DNA of 46,837 bases from SAR202 cluster bacterium AD-804-J14_MRT_500m (GCA_009391275.1 VEXF01000012.1:1-46837), one strand, 5' to 3'; shown: positions 35,370-45,082, counted from the stretch's first letter. A program made the numbers and translations. Notes: generated from the letters alone by a model not told the origin.

Positions 35370-36749
35370 ATGAAAAATGAATTTGACACTGAGGGTCTTA
35401 GGCAGTCTTCCCTTGCCCATAACTGGATGCATTCTAGGGATTGGCTCCAGATGGCTGAGGAGGGTGACCCTATAATAATTGTAGACGGCAAGGGCCTAGA
35501 CGTGATCGATTCAGACGGTAATACGTGGATGGATGTTAATGGCGGGTATTTGAATGTTAATGTCGGATACGGTAGGCATGAGATAGCCGATGCTGCACTG
35601 GAACAGATGCTAAATATTACATTCACACCCAAATACACTACCACACCTCCTGTGACAGAGTTGTCTGAAAAATTGGCCATGATCACTCCCGGAAATCTGG
35701 AAAGAAGTTGGCTTGTTACAGGAGGCTCAGAGGCTAATGAAACTGCTATAAAGCTTGCTCGTTCGTATCATAAACGTCGCGGTGACGCAGGGCGATATAA
35801 AATCATAAGCCGCAAAGGTTCATATCATGGTGCAATGGGTATTACGACCTGGCTTGGAGGGGATGGGGGGATGTCCGATTTTGAACCTGCTCCTCCGGGG
35901 ATTCTTCATGTCCCACAGCCGAATCCGTATCGTTGTGAACTAGGCGGAGAAAATCCGTCAGAAATTGCTGTTAAGTGCGCCCAGGCCATAGAAGATCTAA
36001 TAATCTTTCATGGGCCGGAAACCATAGCGGCAGTGATTGCTGAGCCCGTTTGTTCAGATAGACCTTTCGATGCGGTGTCGGTTCCTGGGCCTGAGTACTG
36101 GCCTATGATTCGTCAGATATGTGATAAGTATGGCGTAATACTCATAGCTGATGAAATTGTCACAGGGTTTGGCAGGACTGGGAAAATGTTTGGAGTGGAT
36201 CACTGGGGTGTCGTCCCCGACATCATGTCGGTGGCTAAAGGTATGGTCAGCAGTTACCTGCCCATCGGGGCAGCCATTGTGGGATCCCATGTCTCTGATG
36301 TGTTCGCGGGTTCTGAAAATATCTTTCCGATGAGCCTAACGTTTGGCGGACACCCGGTAGCGGCAGCAGCTGCACTGGCAAACCTTAAAATTATCGAAGA
36401 AGAGAATTTGGTGGCCAACTCAAGCAAGATGGGAAAATATCTTTTAGAGCAATTACACTCGCTGGAGCCCGATCATCCGATTATAGGCAATGTCCGTGGG
36501 TTGGGCTTACTGACTTGCGTAGAGATTGTTCAGAATCGACGGACCAAAGCACGATTCCCATCTAGTTTAAATATGCCAGATCGGTTGGCAACAAAATTCC
36601 GCCAACATAATCTTATTCTTAGACCTAAGGGGGCAATTGTTATTGCCCCGCCTCTTTGTGTTCGACAAGATGAGATCGATAGAATAGTTAATGTTCTTGA
36701 CGTGGTTTTCGGCGAGTTAGAAAATGAAATTCCCATTGAAATCGAGTAA
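35370..36749 (+). CDS. Class III aminotransferase (PLP-dependent), tandem paralogue
   Basis: 459 residues. VTGGSEANETAIKLARSYHKRRGDAG and ADEIVTGFGRTGKMFGVDHWG match the neighbour, and K290 in VAKGMVSSYLPIG is the Schiff-base lysine at the same number. The stretches HVPNPNPYRCELGGE in the first gene and HVPQPNPYRCELGGE here show close relationship. The proteins differ across much of the substrate-facing surface, so they may act on different amines or form a heteromer. Confidence 0.92.
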   Translation: MKNEFDTEGLRQSSLAHNWMHSRDWLQMAEEGDPIIIVDGKGLDVIDSDGNTWMDVNGGYLNVNVGYGRHEIADAALEQMLNITFTPKYTTTPPVTELSEKLAMITPGNLERSWLVTGGSEANETAIKLARSYHKRRGDAGRYKIISRKGSYHGAMGITTWLGGDGGMSDFEPAPPGILHVPQPNPYRCELGGENPSEIAVKCAQAIEDLIIFHGPETIAAVIAEPVCSDRPFDAVSVPGPEYWPMIRQICDKYGVILIADEIVTGFGRTGKMFGVDHWGVVPDIMSVAKGMVSSYLPIGAAIVGSHVSDVFAGSENIFPMSLTFGGHPVAAAAALANLKIIEEENLVANSSKMGKYLLEQLHSLEPDHPIIGNVRGLGLLTCVEIVQNRRTKARFPSSLNMPDRLATKFRQHNLILRPKGAIVIAPPLCVRQDEIDRIVNVLDVVFGELENEIPIEIE

Positions 36750-36772
36750 ACAAATGTCAATGAAAAGCAACC

Positions 36773-37939
36773 GTGACTAACCTAAGCCATTATCAATCAA
36801 GTCATAACCTTGGTAAGGTTGCCATTATTGGTGGCGGCGTTATAGGTTGTTTCCTCGCATATCGTCTTTCAAAAGAAGGTGTCCCTGTTGTCATCATAGA
36901 ACGTAGGGGAGTTGCCTCAGAAGCTTCCGGGTGGTCAGCAGGTAACGTTCAGCCTGCCACGCGTACCTATGGACAATTCCAAATAGATATGGGTGCTGAA
37001 AGTTTAGCTGCATTCCGCCGTTGGTTGCCCGAAATTAAAGAAGAATCTGGCAGAGATATTCGTGATCAAAAAATCCGATATCTTTATGCTGCTATGAATG
37101 AGGACGAAGTTCAAGATACCCAGGTTTTTGCGCAAGAGCTTTCTGAAGCTAAATTGCGTGTTGAATGGATAGATGCTAAAGCTGCTAGGGAGCTAGATTC
37201 TCGACTTTCACCTGGGCTTCTTGGCGGGATGCTTCATTCGGATTGTATTCAAATGGATCCTTATATGTTTACCAATGCGTTAGCTGTTGCTTCCAGACAC
37301 AATGGTGCCCGACTGATAAATGATGAAGCAATAGGGTTGGAGTTTCTCCATGACAGGATTACCGGAGTTAAATTGTCTGGAGGGGATGTGGTTCACTGCG
37401 ACACTGTAGTGTTGGCTATGGGGGCTTGGAGTGGGCAAGCCATTAAAAAATGGCTCAACGTGTCACTGCCAATAGGCCCGCATGCCTTGCAAAAGCTTCA
37501 TCTCAGACCAAAGGGACCGCGTCTCGGGTGTGCAGTCAGGTGGATGGGGACCAATATGGTTCACCGTTCTGATGGTCTGATGCATTTGGGAAGTAAACAT
37601 GACGATACCGGGTTTGATGCTAGACCAACAAATGATGGTAAAGAGTGGCTCCTTGAACGTGTGCATAAGATTTTTCCAAGCCTCAAGTTTACTATCGAGG
37701 AGGCTGGCGCTGGTTGTGGTGCTAGTACTCCCGGTCGAGTTCCCATCCTCGGACCTGTAGGACTTGCTGATGGGGTTTTCGTTTCGGTAGCAAGCACCAA
37801 TGGATTCCTCCTCTCCGCATTCATGTCAGATGTGCTAACCGAGTTATTAGTGCATCGACATGTTCATACCCTTCTGCCTGAACTAACATCTGACCAAGCT
37901 ATTCGACGGTCCGCAGACCCTCAATTAAAAGATATATGA
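36773..37939 (+). CDS. FAD-dependent oxidoreductase, DAO family
   Basis: 388 residues. VAIIGGGVIGCFLAYRLSKEG at about residues 16-36 is the Rossmann motif, EASGWSAGNVQP the flavin loop, and GAGCGASTPGRVPILGP the closing block. GTG is the start, 23 bases after the second aminotransferase, so the three genes are probably one operon. An aminotransferase-oxidase pairing suggests stepwise breakdown of an amine or unusual amino acid. Confidence 0.84.
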   Translation: MTNLSHYQSSHNLGKVAIIGGGVIGCFLAYRLSKEGVPVVIIERRGVASEASGWSAGNVQPATRTYGQFQIDMGAESLAAFRRWLPEIKEESGRDIRDQKIRYLYAAMNEDEVQDTQVFAQELSEAKLRVEWIDAKAARELDSRLSPGLLGGMLHSDCIQMDPYMFTNALAVASRHNGARLINDEAIGLEFLHDRITGVKLSGGDVVHCDTVVLAMGAWSGQAIKKWLNVSLPIGPHALQKLHLRPKGPRLGCAVRWMGTNMVHRSDGLMHLGSKHDDTGFDARPTNDGKEWLLERVHKIFPSLKFTIEEAGAGCGASTPGRVPILGPVGLADGVFVSVASTNGFLLSAFMSDVLTELLVHRHVHTLLPELTSDQAIRRSADPQLKDI

Positions 37940-37963
37940 CCATGCTGTGTACAGGTTTTAAAC

Positions 37964-37997
37964 ATCAGGGTTAGATGGTGTCTTGAGGAACCCTGAT
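37964..37997 (+). terminator. Hairpin after the aminotransferase/oxidase operon
   Basis: ATCAGGGTT pairs with AACCCTGAT over nine bases around a 16-base loop, 25 bases after the oxidase stop. No T tract follows, so it may stabilise the mRNA 3' end rather than act as an intrinsic terminator. Confidence 0.4.
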
Positions 37998-38121
37998 TCG
38001 TTGCCGGTATTGTCAACCTCTGGTATCGTAATCTTTGGTTCGTAAGGTTTATGTACTTCAAGGTATGCATCCAGAAGTTATAGGCTAATTTCTACTCAGT
38101 TATGAATCCAGGAGGAGAGCA

Positions 38122-39306
38122 ATGCAAGAGGCTGTAATCGTTGGTTCAGCGCGTACCCCAATCGGCAGATTTGGAGGGGCATTCAAAGATATAGCTGCTT
38201 CAGAATTAGGTGCGCTTTCTATCAAAGCTGCTTTGGCTCAAGCGAATCTGCGTCCTGACGATGTTGATGAGGTAGTATTTGGCAATGCACTCCAGACTAC
38301 AGAGTCTGGTTACACGGCTCGACTTGCATCTTTAGGAGCAGGCATTCCTGCCGAGATTCCGGCTATTGCCATAAACCGACAGTGTTCGTCAGGTCTAGAA
38401 GCCATTAACATGGCTGCGCAGCTCATCAAAACCGGAGAGGTAGATATAGTCGTTGCTGGCGGCGCGGAAAACATGAGTCAATCTCCTTATATGATTGACT
38501 ACCAAGCACGATTTGATGGTCTTCGTCTCGGAGACTCGACTCTGACCGATACTTTAATAAAAGGCCTAGGGTGCCCGGTAAACCTTTATCATATGGGTGT
38601 GACTGCAGAAAACGTTGCTGATCGGTTTGGGGTTTCTAGAGAAGATCAGGATCAACTAGCAGTTGTCAGCCATCAGCGGGCTGTGGCAGCGATAAATAGT
38701 GGTAGGTTTGCGAATCAGATAACGGATGTGGCAGTTCCACAACGTCGTGGCGATCCCGTTGTGATTTCGATTGATGAAGGGCCAAGAGAAGATACTACTA
38801 TGGAACGGTTGTCACAGCTCTCTCCGGCCTTCAAAAAAGGTGGAAGCGTTACCGCGGGTAATGCCTCTACTATAAATGATGGCGCCGCAGCTGTGGTGAT
38901 GATGTCTGCAGAGAAAGCCCAAGAAATGGGCATCCAACCGCGCCTTCTCTGGCACACTAGAGGTGTGGCTGGCGTTGAACCGGCAATTATGGGGATCGGA
39001 CCGGTCCCTGCTGTGAGGAAAGCTTTGTCTAAATCAGGTATGTCTCTGGGAAATATCGATCTGATTGAACTTAACGAAGCTTTTGCATCCCAGGCTATAT
39101 ATTGCATGCGCGAACTTGAGATGGATCCATCAAAGACCAACGTTAATGGCAGCGGAATCTCGTTGGGGCATCCGGTTGGTGCTACGGGAGCTATAATGAC
39201 AGTCAAGCTCATTGAAGAACTCGAAACCCGAGACGTCGAATTCGGCCTCGTTACGATGTGCGTTGGTGGAGGGCAGGGGGTTGCTACCATCTTTCAGAGG
39301 GTCTAG
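38122..39306 (+). CDS. Acetyl-CoA acetyltransferase (thiolase)
   Basis: 394 residues, full length. C88 in NRQCSSGLEAIN is the acyl-accepting cysteine, NEAFASQA, GHPVGATGA (catalytic His) and CVGGGQG (second Cys) complete the active site. It condenses or cleaves acetyl-CoA units. GGAGGAGAG lies before ATG. The leftward VOC, SDR and dioxygenase genes face it, and fatty-acid or aromatic breakdown products could feed into it. Confidence 0.93.
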   Translation: MQEAVIVGSARTPIGRFGGAFKDIAASELGALSIKAALAQANLRPDDVDEVVFGNALQTTESGYTARLASLGAGIPAEIPAIAINRQCSSGLEAINMAAQLIKTGEVDIVVAGGAENMSQSPYMIDYQARFDGLRLGDSTLTDTLIKGLGCPVNLYHMGVTAENVADRFGVSREDQDQLAVVSHQRAVAAINSGRFANQITDVAVPQRRGDPVVISIDEGPREDTTMERLSQLSPAFKKGGSVTAGNASTINDGAAAVVMMSAEKAQEMGIQPRLLWHTRGVAGVEPAIMGIGPVPAVRKALSKSGMSLGNIDLIELNEAFASQAIYCMRELEMDPSKTNVNGSGISLGHPVGATGAIMTVKLIEELETRDVEFGLVTMCVGGGQGVATIFQRV

Positions 39307-39405
39307 CTACTAAACAATAGGGGTGCTTTGCTAGGACAACGCGATTAACAACCTTGCAACATCTGAGGCGCAGGACTCAGGTACAGCTACATATGTAACC
39401 GTGGC

Positions 39406-39837
39406 TTAGTGGTCGTGTTGTGCGAGTTCTATCAATACTCCTTTTGAAGCGGAGGGGTTAAGGAATCCGATTAGTCCGCCTGCTAATCCCTGCTTTGGCA
39501 CCTTGTCGAGCATATCTATTCCGAGATCATTTAGACTCTTGAGCTTTTCGCCAATCTCTTCTACTTCAAAGCACACGTGATGCAGCCCTTCTCCCCGTTT
39601 GCTTATATGAGACACTATGAGGCTATTGGGGTCGGTACCTTGGAGCAATTCTAAGTTTGTATCCCCGACGGGTATGAAACATCCGCGTACTTGCAGGTCG
39701 GGTCGTTCAATAATTGGACCAGGTTGAAGTCCGAACAGATCCTGATAAAACTTTATGCTTGCGTCTAAATTTGAAACTGCGATTCCAATGTGATGGACTG
39801 AATCTGTAGGTGCCGGCGGGTTTCCTGAAATTGTCAT
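39406..39837 (-). CDS. Methylmalonyl-CoA epimerase-like VOC protein
   Basis: 143 residues with two VOC half-barrels. HHIGIAVSNLDASIKFYQDLFGL and GEGLHHVCFEVEEI give metal-binding histidines and IELAQ gives the terminal Glu, as in methylmalonyl-CoA epimerase. The role fits propionyl-CoA metabolism, but no mutase gene is visible in the window, so another VOC reaction is possible. Confidence 0.8.
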   Translation of the reverse strand: MTISGNPPAPTDSVHHIGIAVSNLDASIKFYQDLFGLQPGPIIERPDLQVRGCFIPVGDTNLELLQGTDPNSLIVSHISKRGEGLHHVCFEVEEIGEKLKSLNDLGIDMLDKVPKQGLAGGLIGFLNPSASKGVLIELAQHDH

Positions 39838-40038
39838 TTGTCACCTCAAAGGTATCGAATGTGGTTATTCTAGCATGGCTCTGGTTAATGGATTTAGTAT
39901 TTTGGATATGTTGTGATCTAGTGCAGAACATGTGTCTGGGACAATTTGAGAGTCGAATAAAAGAACATTGGCTATGGGACGATCGCTAACTTTGCTAAGG
40001 TTAGTTATCGTTATGGATCTTTTCAAGGTGAAAGATTG

Positions 40039-40785
40039 TTATTGGGCAAGTAAGCCGCCGTCGATGGCTAGTTCCGCTCCGGTAACGTACGACGATTCAT
40101 CCGATGCGAGATATAGGACTGCATTCGCAACGTCCTGAGATGTTCCTAGTCGAGCAAGCGGGATTCTGTCCAACTGTTTCTGTCTGTAGTTTTCATCACT
40201 AAGCATGTCGGCAATCATTAGCGTATCTATGATCCCGGGGTGAACCGAGTTTGCCCTGATACCGTCTCGAGCGCCTTCTATTGCCGTTGACTTAGTAAAG
40301 ATACGTACAGCGCCTTTGGACGCTCCGTAAATCGAACTTCCACTTCTGGCGGCATGGCTCGCCATTGATGAAATGTTTACTATTGATCCTCCTCCAGATT
40401 TTCTCATTTCTGGCATCACCGCTTTTGTGCCTAGCCACACGCCCTTTGCGTTGATATCTAATACTTTATCCCACATTTCTTCAGTGGCATCTTCGATTAG
40501 CGCTCGTCTTAGAATTCCCGCGTTGTTGACCAATATATCCAATCTGCCAAATAGGCTGACAATTTCATTGATCGCTTGTTCCCACGAATCGGCAGAAGTT
40601 ACATCCAGATGTAAATAATGAGCTCTTCCGTTTTCTTGGTTTATCTTGGCTGCAGTTTCCTTCCCCTCTGATAAAACGTCCCCGATTATTACCACAGCCC
40701 CTTCTTTAGAGAACAACTCAGCTTCAACAGCGCCCATTCCCCGGGCTCCACCAGTAATTAACGCTACCTTATTTTGCAGTCTCAT
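40039..40785 (-). CDS. Short-chain dehydrogenase/reductase
   Basis: 248 residues of the classical SDR type. ALITGGARGMG binds the cofactor, NNAGI lies in the centre, and SSM with YGASK supplies the catalytic Ser, Tyr and Lys. IIGDV, ending in Asp after the second strand, favours NAD over NADP. VTGAELAIDGG is the usual C-terminus. Substrate unknown. Confidence 0.92.
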   Translation of the reverse strand: MRLQNKVALITGGARGMGAVEAELFSKEGAVVIIGDVLSEGKETAAKINQENGRAHYLHLDVTSADSWEQAINEIVSLFGRLDILVNNAGILRRALIEDATEEMWDKVLDINAKGVWLGTKAVMPEMRKSGGGSIVNISSMASHAARSGSSIYGASKGAVRIFTKSTAIEGARDGIRANSVHPGIIDTLMIADMLSDENYRQKQLDRIPLARLGTSQDVANAVLYLASDESSYVTGAELAIDGGLLAQ

Positions 40786-40968
40786 ATTTCCTACTCACTC
40801 CGGTTGGACGCTTTAAAATCACCGCGTCATTCAACGAAATTGTAGCCTAGTTATAGGCGTCTAGAGGGCAAGGTGCACCAAATGGCCCCAATGCATGTTG
40901 GTTTGATGGAAATCAAGCTGGCTTGCCACAGAATGTTGGCAGCTCGGCCTCGAACGCTCAGGTATTTT

Positions 40969-41877
40969 CTAAGCTGGTATAGGGTCTTTTGCCCCTTCTG
41001 GTTCAACTGGCCTATGTCCCCAAATACTGCCTGTAGTCTGCCACTGAACTTGCCAGGTGTTATCGTCCACAGTCCGGGCTCCCCATCCATACTCTACCTC
41101 AAAACCCGAAGGCGTTCCCATGTAGAATGACAACATATGGTCGTTCGTGTGGCGGCCAAGGCCACGGAGTTTGGGTACCTCTCTATCGCGGCACAGATCA
41201 AAGGCCATGCCGACGTCGTTTATAGATTCGAGTTGAAGCATAAAATGGAGTAGTTTCTTCCCTCTCGGGGGCATCAGAGCTAGTGAGTGGTGTCTAGGGT
41301 TGCAATGAAAGAATGCTAGGATCATCTCCTGTCCAGAAGGTAGATTTGGCTTGATATAATCGCTAATGCGCATCCCAAGGAGATCCCTGTAGAAATGAAG
41401 ACCTTTATCTAGGTTTTCGGTGCATAGCACGATATGGCCTAGTCCCTGATCGCCGGTTACAAACCCCGAAATTGGTCGTGGCGACTTGAACGGTTCGTCA
41501 AAATTTATGAGGGGGCCATAAAAAATTTCCACCGGAGTGCCATCCGGATCTTCTACCTTGATCAAACGAGCAACTTGACGCTCTTGAGTCTCAGAGCTAT
41601 TAGCTTCGTGCACAGAGACGCCGTCATTCCTGAGACGTTCTGATATTTCACGCAGTTCATCTTCTCCGGTCACCTGCCAGCCTGCGTAGGCTATGTCATC
41701 ATTGCCATTAGGGTGCACAATGATTCTATGCTGGTATTCATCCATTCTGAGAAACAGAGAACCGTCATCTCCTCTTTTGCTTACTTGAAGGCCTAGGATT
41801 TCTTGGGCGTACTTCTCCCACTCTTCGACGTCTTTGACACTGATGCCTAGATAACCTAGTTGATTCACGGCTCCCAT
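40969..41877 (-). CDS. Extradiol ring-cleavage dioxygenase (VOC type, BphC/HsaC-like)
   Basis: 302 residues with two VOC modules. Iron ligands are H148 (GLGHIVLC), H211 (LLHFMLQ) and E262 (FEVEYGWG), matching BphC H146, H210 and E260. Second-shell residues are also present: NPRHHSLAL, GRHTND and LSFYMGTPSG. This argues for a working Fe(II) catecholic dioxygenase. It lies in a leftward block downstream of the luciferase-like gene, so a flavin hydroxylase could make the catechol that this enzyme opens. Confidence 0.9.
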   Translation of the reverse strand: MGAVNQLGYLGISVKDVEEWEKYAQEILGLQVSKRGDDGSLFLRMDEYQHRIIVHPNGNDDIAYAGWQVTGEDELREISERLRNDGVSVHEANSSETQERQVARLIKVEDPDGTPVEIFYGPLINFDEPFKSPRPISGFVTGDQGLGHIVLCTENLDKGLHFYRDLLGMRISDYIKPNLPSGQEMILAFFHCNPRHHSLALMPPRGKKLLHFMLQLESINDVGMAFDLCRDREVPKLRGLGRHTNDHMLSFYMGTPSGFEVEYGWGARTVDDNTWQVQWQTTGSIWGHRPVEPEGAKDPIPA

Positions 41878-42005
41878 AAGAACCTCCTGTAATTACCCGG
41901 GTTACTTTCGCTCATTCTAAACTATTGCTTGAAAAATAGCGCCTGATTGGTTACAGCTCCTTGATGTCCATACAGATATTAGATGCCAAGGACAAACCTG
42001 AATGT

Positions 42006-43076
42006 TTACTGAAAATACGGTATCACATGTTTGCCAAATAATTTGATGGAGTCCATTATTCGCTGATGTGATAGATTGCCCATTTGCATAAAGCATAACA
42101 CTTGGTCTACTCCGGCTTCCTGATACGCTTGTAATCCTTTTATCACTGTGTCCGGGTCTCCCATTACAAACGCTCCGGATTTGAAATGATCATCCATGGT
42201 TGTTTCAACGCGTTCTTGCTGTATTTGTCCGACAGCGAATTCGTACGATTTGGGGACGTCTCTGCCTTTCCATGGTTTGTACAATTCTCCGGCCATGTGT
42301 ACAAACCACGCTCCTTCTGGCCCCGCCGTCCGTCTTGCATCTTCATCGTCTTCCCCGCAGTGGATTACGCACAAAGCTGCAACTTGATCGTTTACAAATG
42401 ACCCTATCGGATGTGCATGCTTGACAGATTCTCTGTAGATGTCAACCCGCTCTTTCAACTGTTCATGACCACCTAGTGTGAAGCAGAGGACACCTAATCC
42501 CATCTCACCCGCGGAGCGAAAGCTGGCGGGTTGGCTGCATGCAACCCACATCGGCGGATGCGGTTTTTGTACCGGCTTAGGGATCACAGATCTAGGAGGG
42601 ACATTGAAATATTGACCCTTATGTGAAAATGGATCCTCAGTCCACATTTTGGGGATCATGGTAACGGCCTCTTCCCATTCTGCTCTTGTGTCTTCCGGAT
42701 TGACTTCAAATCCATCCATTTCGATCAGTGTTGTCGATCTACCAGTTCCAAGATCCATCCGGCCATCTGACAGAATATCCAAAACAGCCGCTCTCTCGGC
42801 CACTCTTATTGGGTGGTTGTATTTGCTTGGTAGTAGTGCCACAGCATGGCCGATACGGATTTTTTGTGTCCGTTGGGATACTGCTCCGTATAGTACCTCT
42901 GGAGCTGAACAGTGAGAGAACTCCTTTAAAAAATGATGCTCCACTGTCCAGAAATAATGGAAACCTACTTCATCTGCTAGTTCTACTTGTGCGAGGACTT
43001 GATTGTACCGTTCCTGTTCAATTCCTGGGTAGTGGGGTTGGGGTATTTGGATCTCGTACATCAATCCGAACTTCAT
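42006..43076 (-). CDS. Luciferase-like (LLM class) flavin-dependent monooxygenase
   Basis: 356 residues with the bacterial-luciferase TIM barrel. ADEVGFHYFWTVEHHFL, IGHAVALLP, HPIRVAERAAVLDILSDGRMDLGTGRST and GQYFNVPPRSVIPKPVQKPHPPMWVA are the FMN and substrate loops. These enzymes use reduced FMN from a partner reductase; none is adjacent. Large families of such monooxygenases are known from SAR202 Chloroflexota. Placed immediately upstream of the extradiol dioxygenase in the same direction. Confidence 0.9.
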   Translation of the reverse strand: MKFGLMYEIQIPQPHYPGIEQERYNQVLAQVELADEVGFHYFWTVEHHFLKEFSHCSAPEVLYGAVSQRTQKIRIGHAVALLPSKYNHPIRVAERAAVLDILSDGRMDLGTGRSTTLIEMDGFEVNPEDTRAEWEEAVTMIPKMWTEDPFSHKGQYFNVPPRSVIPKPVQKPHPPMWVACSQPASFRSAGEMGLGVLCFTLGGHEQLKERVDIYRESVKHAHPIGSFVNDQVAALCVIHCGEDDEDARRTAGPEGAWFVHMAGELYKPWKGRDVPKSYEFAVGQIQQERVETTMDDHFKSGAFVMGDPDTVIKGLQAYQEAGVDQVLCFMQMGNLSHQRIMDSIKLFGKHVIPYFQ

Positions 43077-43595
43077 TTATGTCCCTTTCTTGATGCCACT
43101 ATCTATATCTTGTTTTTCTGACACAGAATTGTTGTTAAGTGCTTTTAGGTCCGGGTCAACGTTATTCTGTGAAAGTGTAAATAGAGCTTTAAACGTAGTC
43201 AAACGTTGTCATAACGGTGGTACGATTTGGTCTAGGCTATCCCATGATAATCAAGACGTGACACGGATATTGCAACACTCACTTCACATCGTTAAAAAAG
43301 TTCCTCAAACTGGAAGTGACCACAGTGTGTCAGGCAACCAATCATCAGGATGAACGCTATAGTCGGCTATTTTCATTGATAGAATTTCTCTTCCATGATT
43401 CTCTCTTTTTTAGTACCATGGTTATGTGTCATGGGAGCTTAATTCTTCAGACTGAGTGGTCTCTGGGTTTATAGAGTCCGTAATCATGATCAGACCTTAT
43501 ATGATTCTAACACCGAGAAACGTCGTCGCGATCCCTCAGTTCTCTCTAGCCCGTCAGGGATATCCCTGACGGTTTTCGGTTCCAGGGAGGTAGGA
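43077..43595. other. 519-base gap with a structured thiG leader
   Basis: No credible protein frame. On the + strand several helices can form before thiG: TCACTTC/GAAGTGA (43279-43285 with 43313-43319) inside TGACAC/GTGTCA (43259-43264 with 43327-43332), GGTCTCT/AGAGTCC (43458-43464 with 43473-43479, one mismatch), AATCAT/ATGATT (43482-43487 with 43501-43506), and a final strong hairpin. TPP riboswitch cores (CTGAGA with CCTGATCTGG...CCAGCG) were looked for and not found. Confidence 0.45.
43551..43576 (+). terminator. Intrinsic terminator in the thiG leader (attenuator candidate)
   Basis: CCGTCAGGG and CCCTGACGG form a perfect nine-base stem with an ATAT loop (the whole is a 22-base palindrome), followed by TTTT, 20 bases before thiG. 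No + strand gene lies upstream, so it probably stops leader RNA. ATCCCT at 43531-43536 could pair with AGGGAT at 43556-43561 and break the stem. Confidence 0.6.
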
Positions 43596-44387
43596 ATGCA
43601 AGATTATTTGGAAATTGCGGGAAAACGGCTGAATTCGCGACTTATTGCAGGAACTGGCCGGTTCCGTAGCATGAAAGACATGGTCAATGCGATCGAGGCT
43701 TCTGGCGCAGATATGGTTACTGTGGCGATTAGGCGTCTTGATTTGGATAACCCAAATGAAAAGACAATTCTTGATTATTTAGATTGGGATAAATACACGG
43801 TACTTCCTAATACCGCTGGTTGCCGTACTGTAGACGAAGCCATTTTTGTTGCTCGTTTGGGTCGTAAAGTCACCGGGTCTAACTGGGTAAAATTAGAAGT
43901 CATACCTGATCCAAAATATCTGTTCCCAGACGGCGGTGAAACTTTAACGGCTGCGGAGCTTTTGATCAAGGATGACTTTGTTGTTTTGCCTTATATTCAT
44001 GCAGATCCTGTATTGGCTCTTAGGTTGGAGCAAGTGGGATGCGCCACTGTCATGCCCTTGGGCTCGGCCATAGGGTCCGGTCAGGGAATTCATACGATCG
44101 AGGAAATTAGAATGATAGTGGAGCAGTCAACTGTCCCAGTTGTAGTAGATGCTGGTCTTGCAGTTCCCTCAGAGGCGTCGCAGGCCTTGGAGATGGGTGC
44201 GGATGCCGTCCTAGTCAACACTGCAATAGCTCAAGCCACCGATCCGGTGCTTATGGCACAGGCATTTAAACTGGGTGTCGAGGCGGGCCGTAGTGCCTAC
44301 TTGGCAGGTCGTATTTCAAAACGTCTCTATGCCGCTGCTAGCAGTCCCGCTCAAGATGTCCCTCAGCCCACTTCGTCGTCAGGTTAG
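43596..44387 (+). CDS. thiG: Thiazole synthase
   Basis: 263 residues, a TIM barrel that builds the thiazole phosphate of thiamine from deoxyxylulose phosphate, the ThiS thiocarboxylate and dehydroglycine. [37 protein letters not shown] (Schiff-base Lys), [13 protein letters not shown] and [11 protein letters not shown] are family blocks. A GGGAGG ribosome site lies before ATG. The last dozen residues are a Ser/Pro-rich extension. No thiO, thiH or thiF is adjacent. Confidence 0.95.
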   Translation: MQDYLEIAGKRLNSRLIAGTGRFRSMKDMVNAIEASGADMVTVAIRRLDLDNPNEKTILDYLDWDKYTVLPNTAGCRTVDEAIFVARLGRKVTGSNWVKLEVIPDPKYLFPDGGETLTAAELLIKDDFVVLPYIHADPVLALRLEQVGCATVMPLGSAIGSGQGIHTIEEIRMIVEQSTVPVVVDAGLAVPSEASQALEMGADAVLVNTAIAQATDPVLMAQAFKLGVEAGRSAYLAGRISKRLYAAASSPAQDVPQPTSSSG

Positions 44388-45026
44388 ATGATCACAGATC
44401 TTATCCCTGATCCGTCCTTATGCTTGGTGACGGACTGCAAACTAAATGGGAAAAACCTTATGTTAGATGCTGTACATAAGGCTGTAGTGGGTGGTGTTAA
44501 TATGGTCCAGTTAAGAGAGAAAGATTTATTAGGAGGGGAACTCTTAGAACTTGCGATCCAGATTAAAAATGTGATTAGGGAGAGGGCGCTATTTTTCGTC
44601 AATGAACGTGTTGACGTTGCGCTTGCATGTGGTGCTGATGGTGTTCATCTAGGAAAAAATGCTATGAGCACCTTTGATGCACGGCGGCTTGGCGGGAGTC
44701 GGCTTATCATAGGTAGGTCTGTCCATAGCGTTGATGCGGGAGACACTGCAGTAAAAGATGGGGCGGACTATCTTTTTGCTGGGTCTGTATTTACCACACG
44801 ATCCCATCCCGACGTCGAACCCCAAGGTGTCGAACTCATTGAGTCGATTTGCAATAAAACGAAAGTGCCGGTCATAGCTATAGGCGGGATTAATTTTTCA
44901 AATGTTGATCAAGTTTTAGAATCCGGTGCTTCAGGCGTGGCGGTGATAAGCGCGATTTTGTCTTCGTCGGATCCGGAAAATTCTGCCAGGGAATTGCGGA
45001 AGCGTATTACGGTGCGAAGATATTAA
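44388..45026 (+). CDS. thiE: Thiamine phosphate synthase
   Basis: 212 residues. QLREKD, GADGVHLGKNAMS, IGRSVHSVDA, YLFAGSVFTTRSHP and IAIGGINFSNVDQVLESGASGVAV bind pyrophosphate and the two ring substrates. It joins the pyrimidine and thiazole halves of thiamine. The ATG follows the thiG stop directly with no gap, so translation is coupled. Confidence 0.95.
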   Translation: MITDLIPDPSLCLVTDCKLNGKNLMLDAVHKAVVGGVNMVQLREKDLLGGELLELAIQIKNVIRERALFFVNERVDVALACGADGVHLGKNAMSTFDARRLGGSRLIIGRSVHSVDAGDTAVKDGADYLFAGSVFTTRSHPDVEPQGVELIESICNKTKVPVIAIGGINFSNVDQVLESGASGVAVISAILSSSDPENSARELRKRITVRRY

Positions 45027-45082
45027 TTCGGAAATGTATCAGATAGTGATTCTTGAAAAGACGAAAGTGAGTAAGGGTTAAG

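Noticed and set aside
43213..43240. GGTGGTACGATTT resembling a T-box core upstream of thiG
   Set aside because: The match to the T-box core GGTGGNACCGCG breaks after TAC, no specifier stem is visible, and the only terminator is over 300 bases away.
43440..43595. TPP riboswitch before thiG
   Set aside because: CTGAG and TGATC fragments occur, but the CCTGATCTGG...CCAGCG block required for TPP binding is absent.
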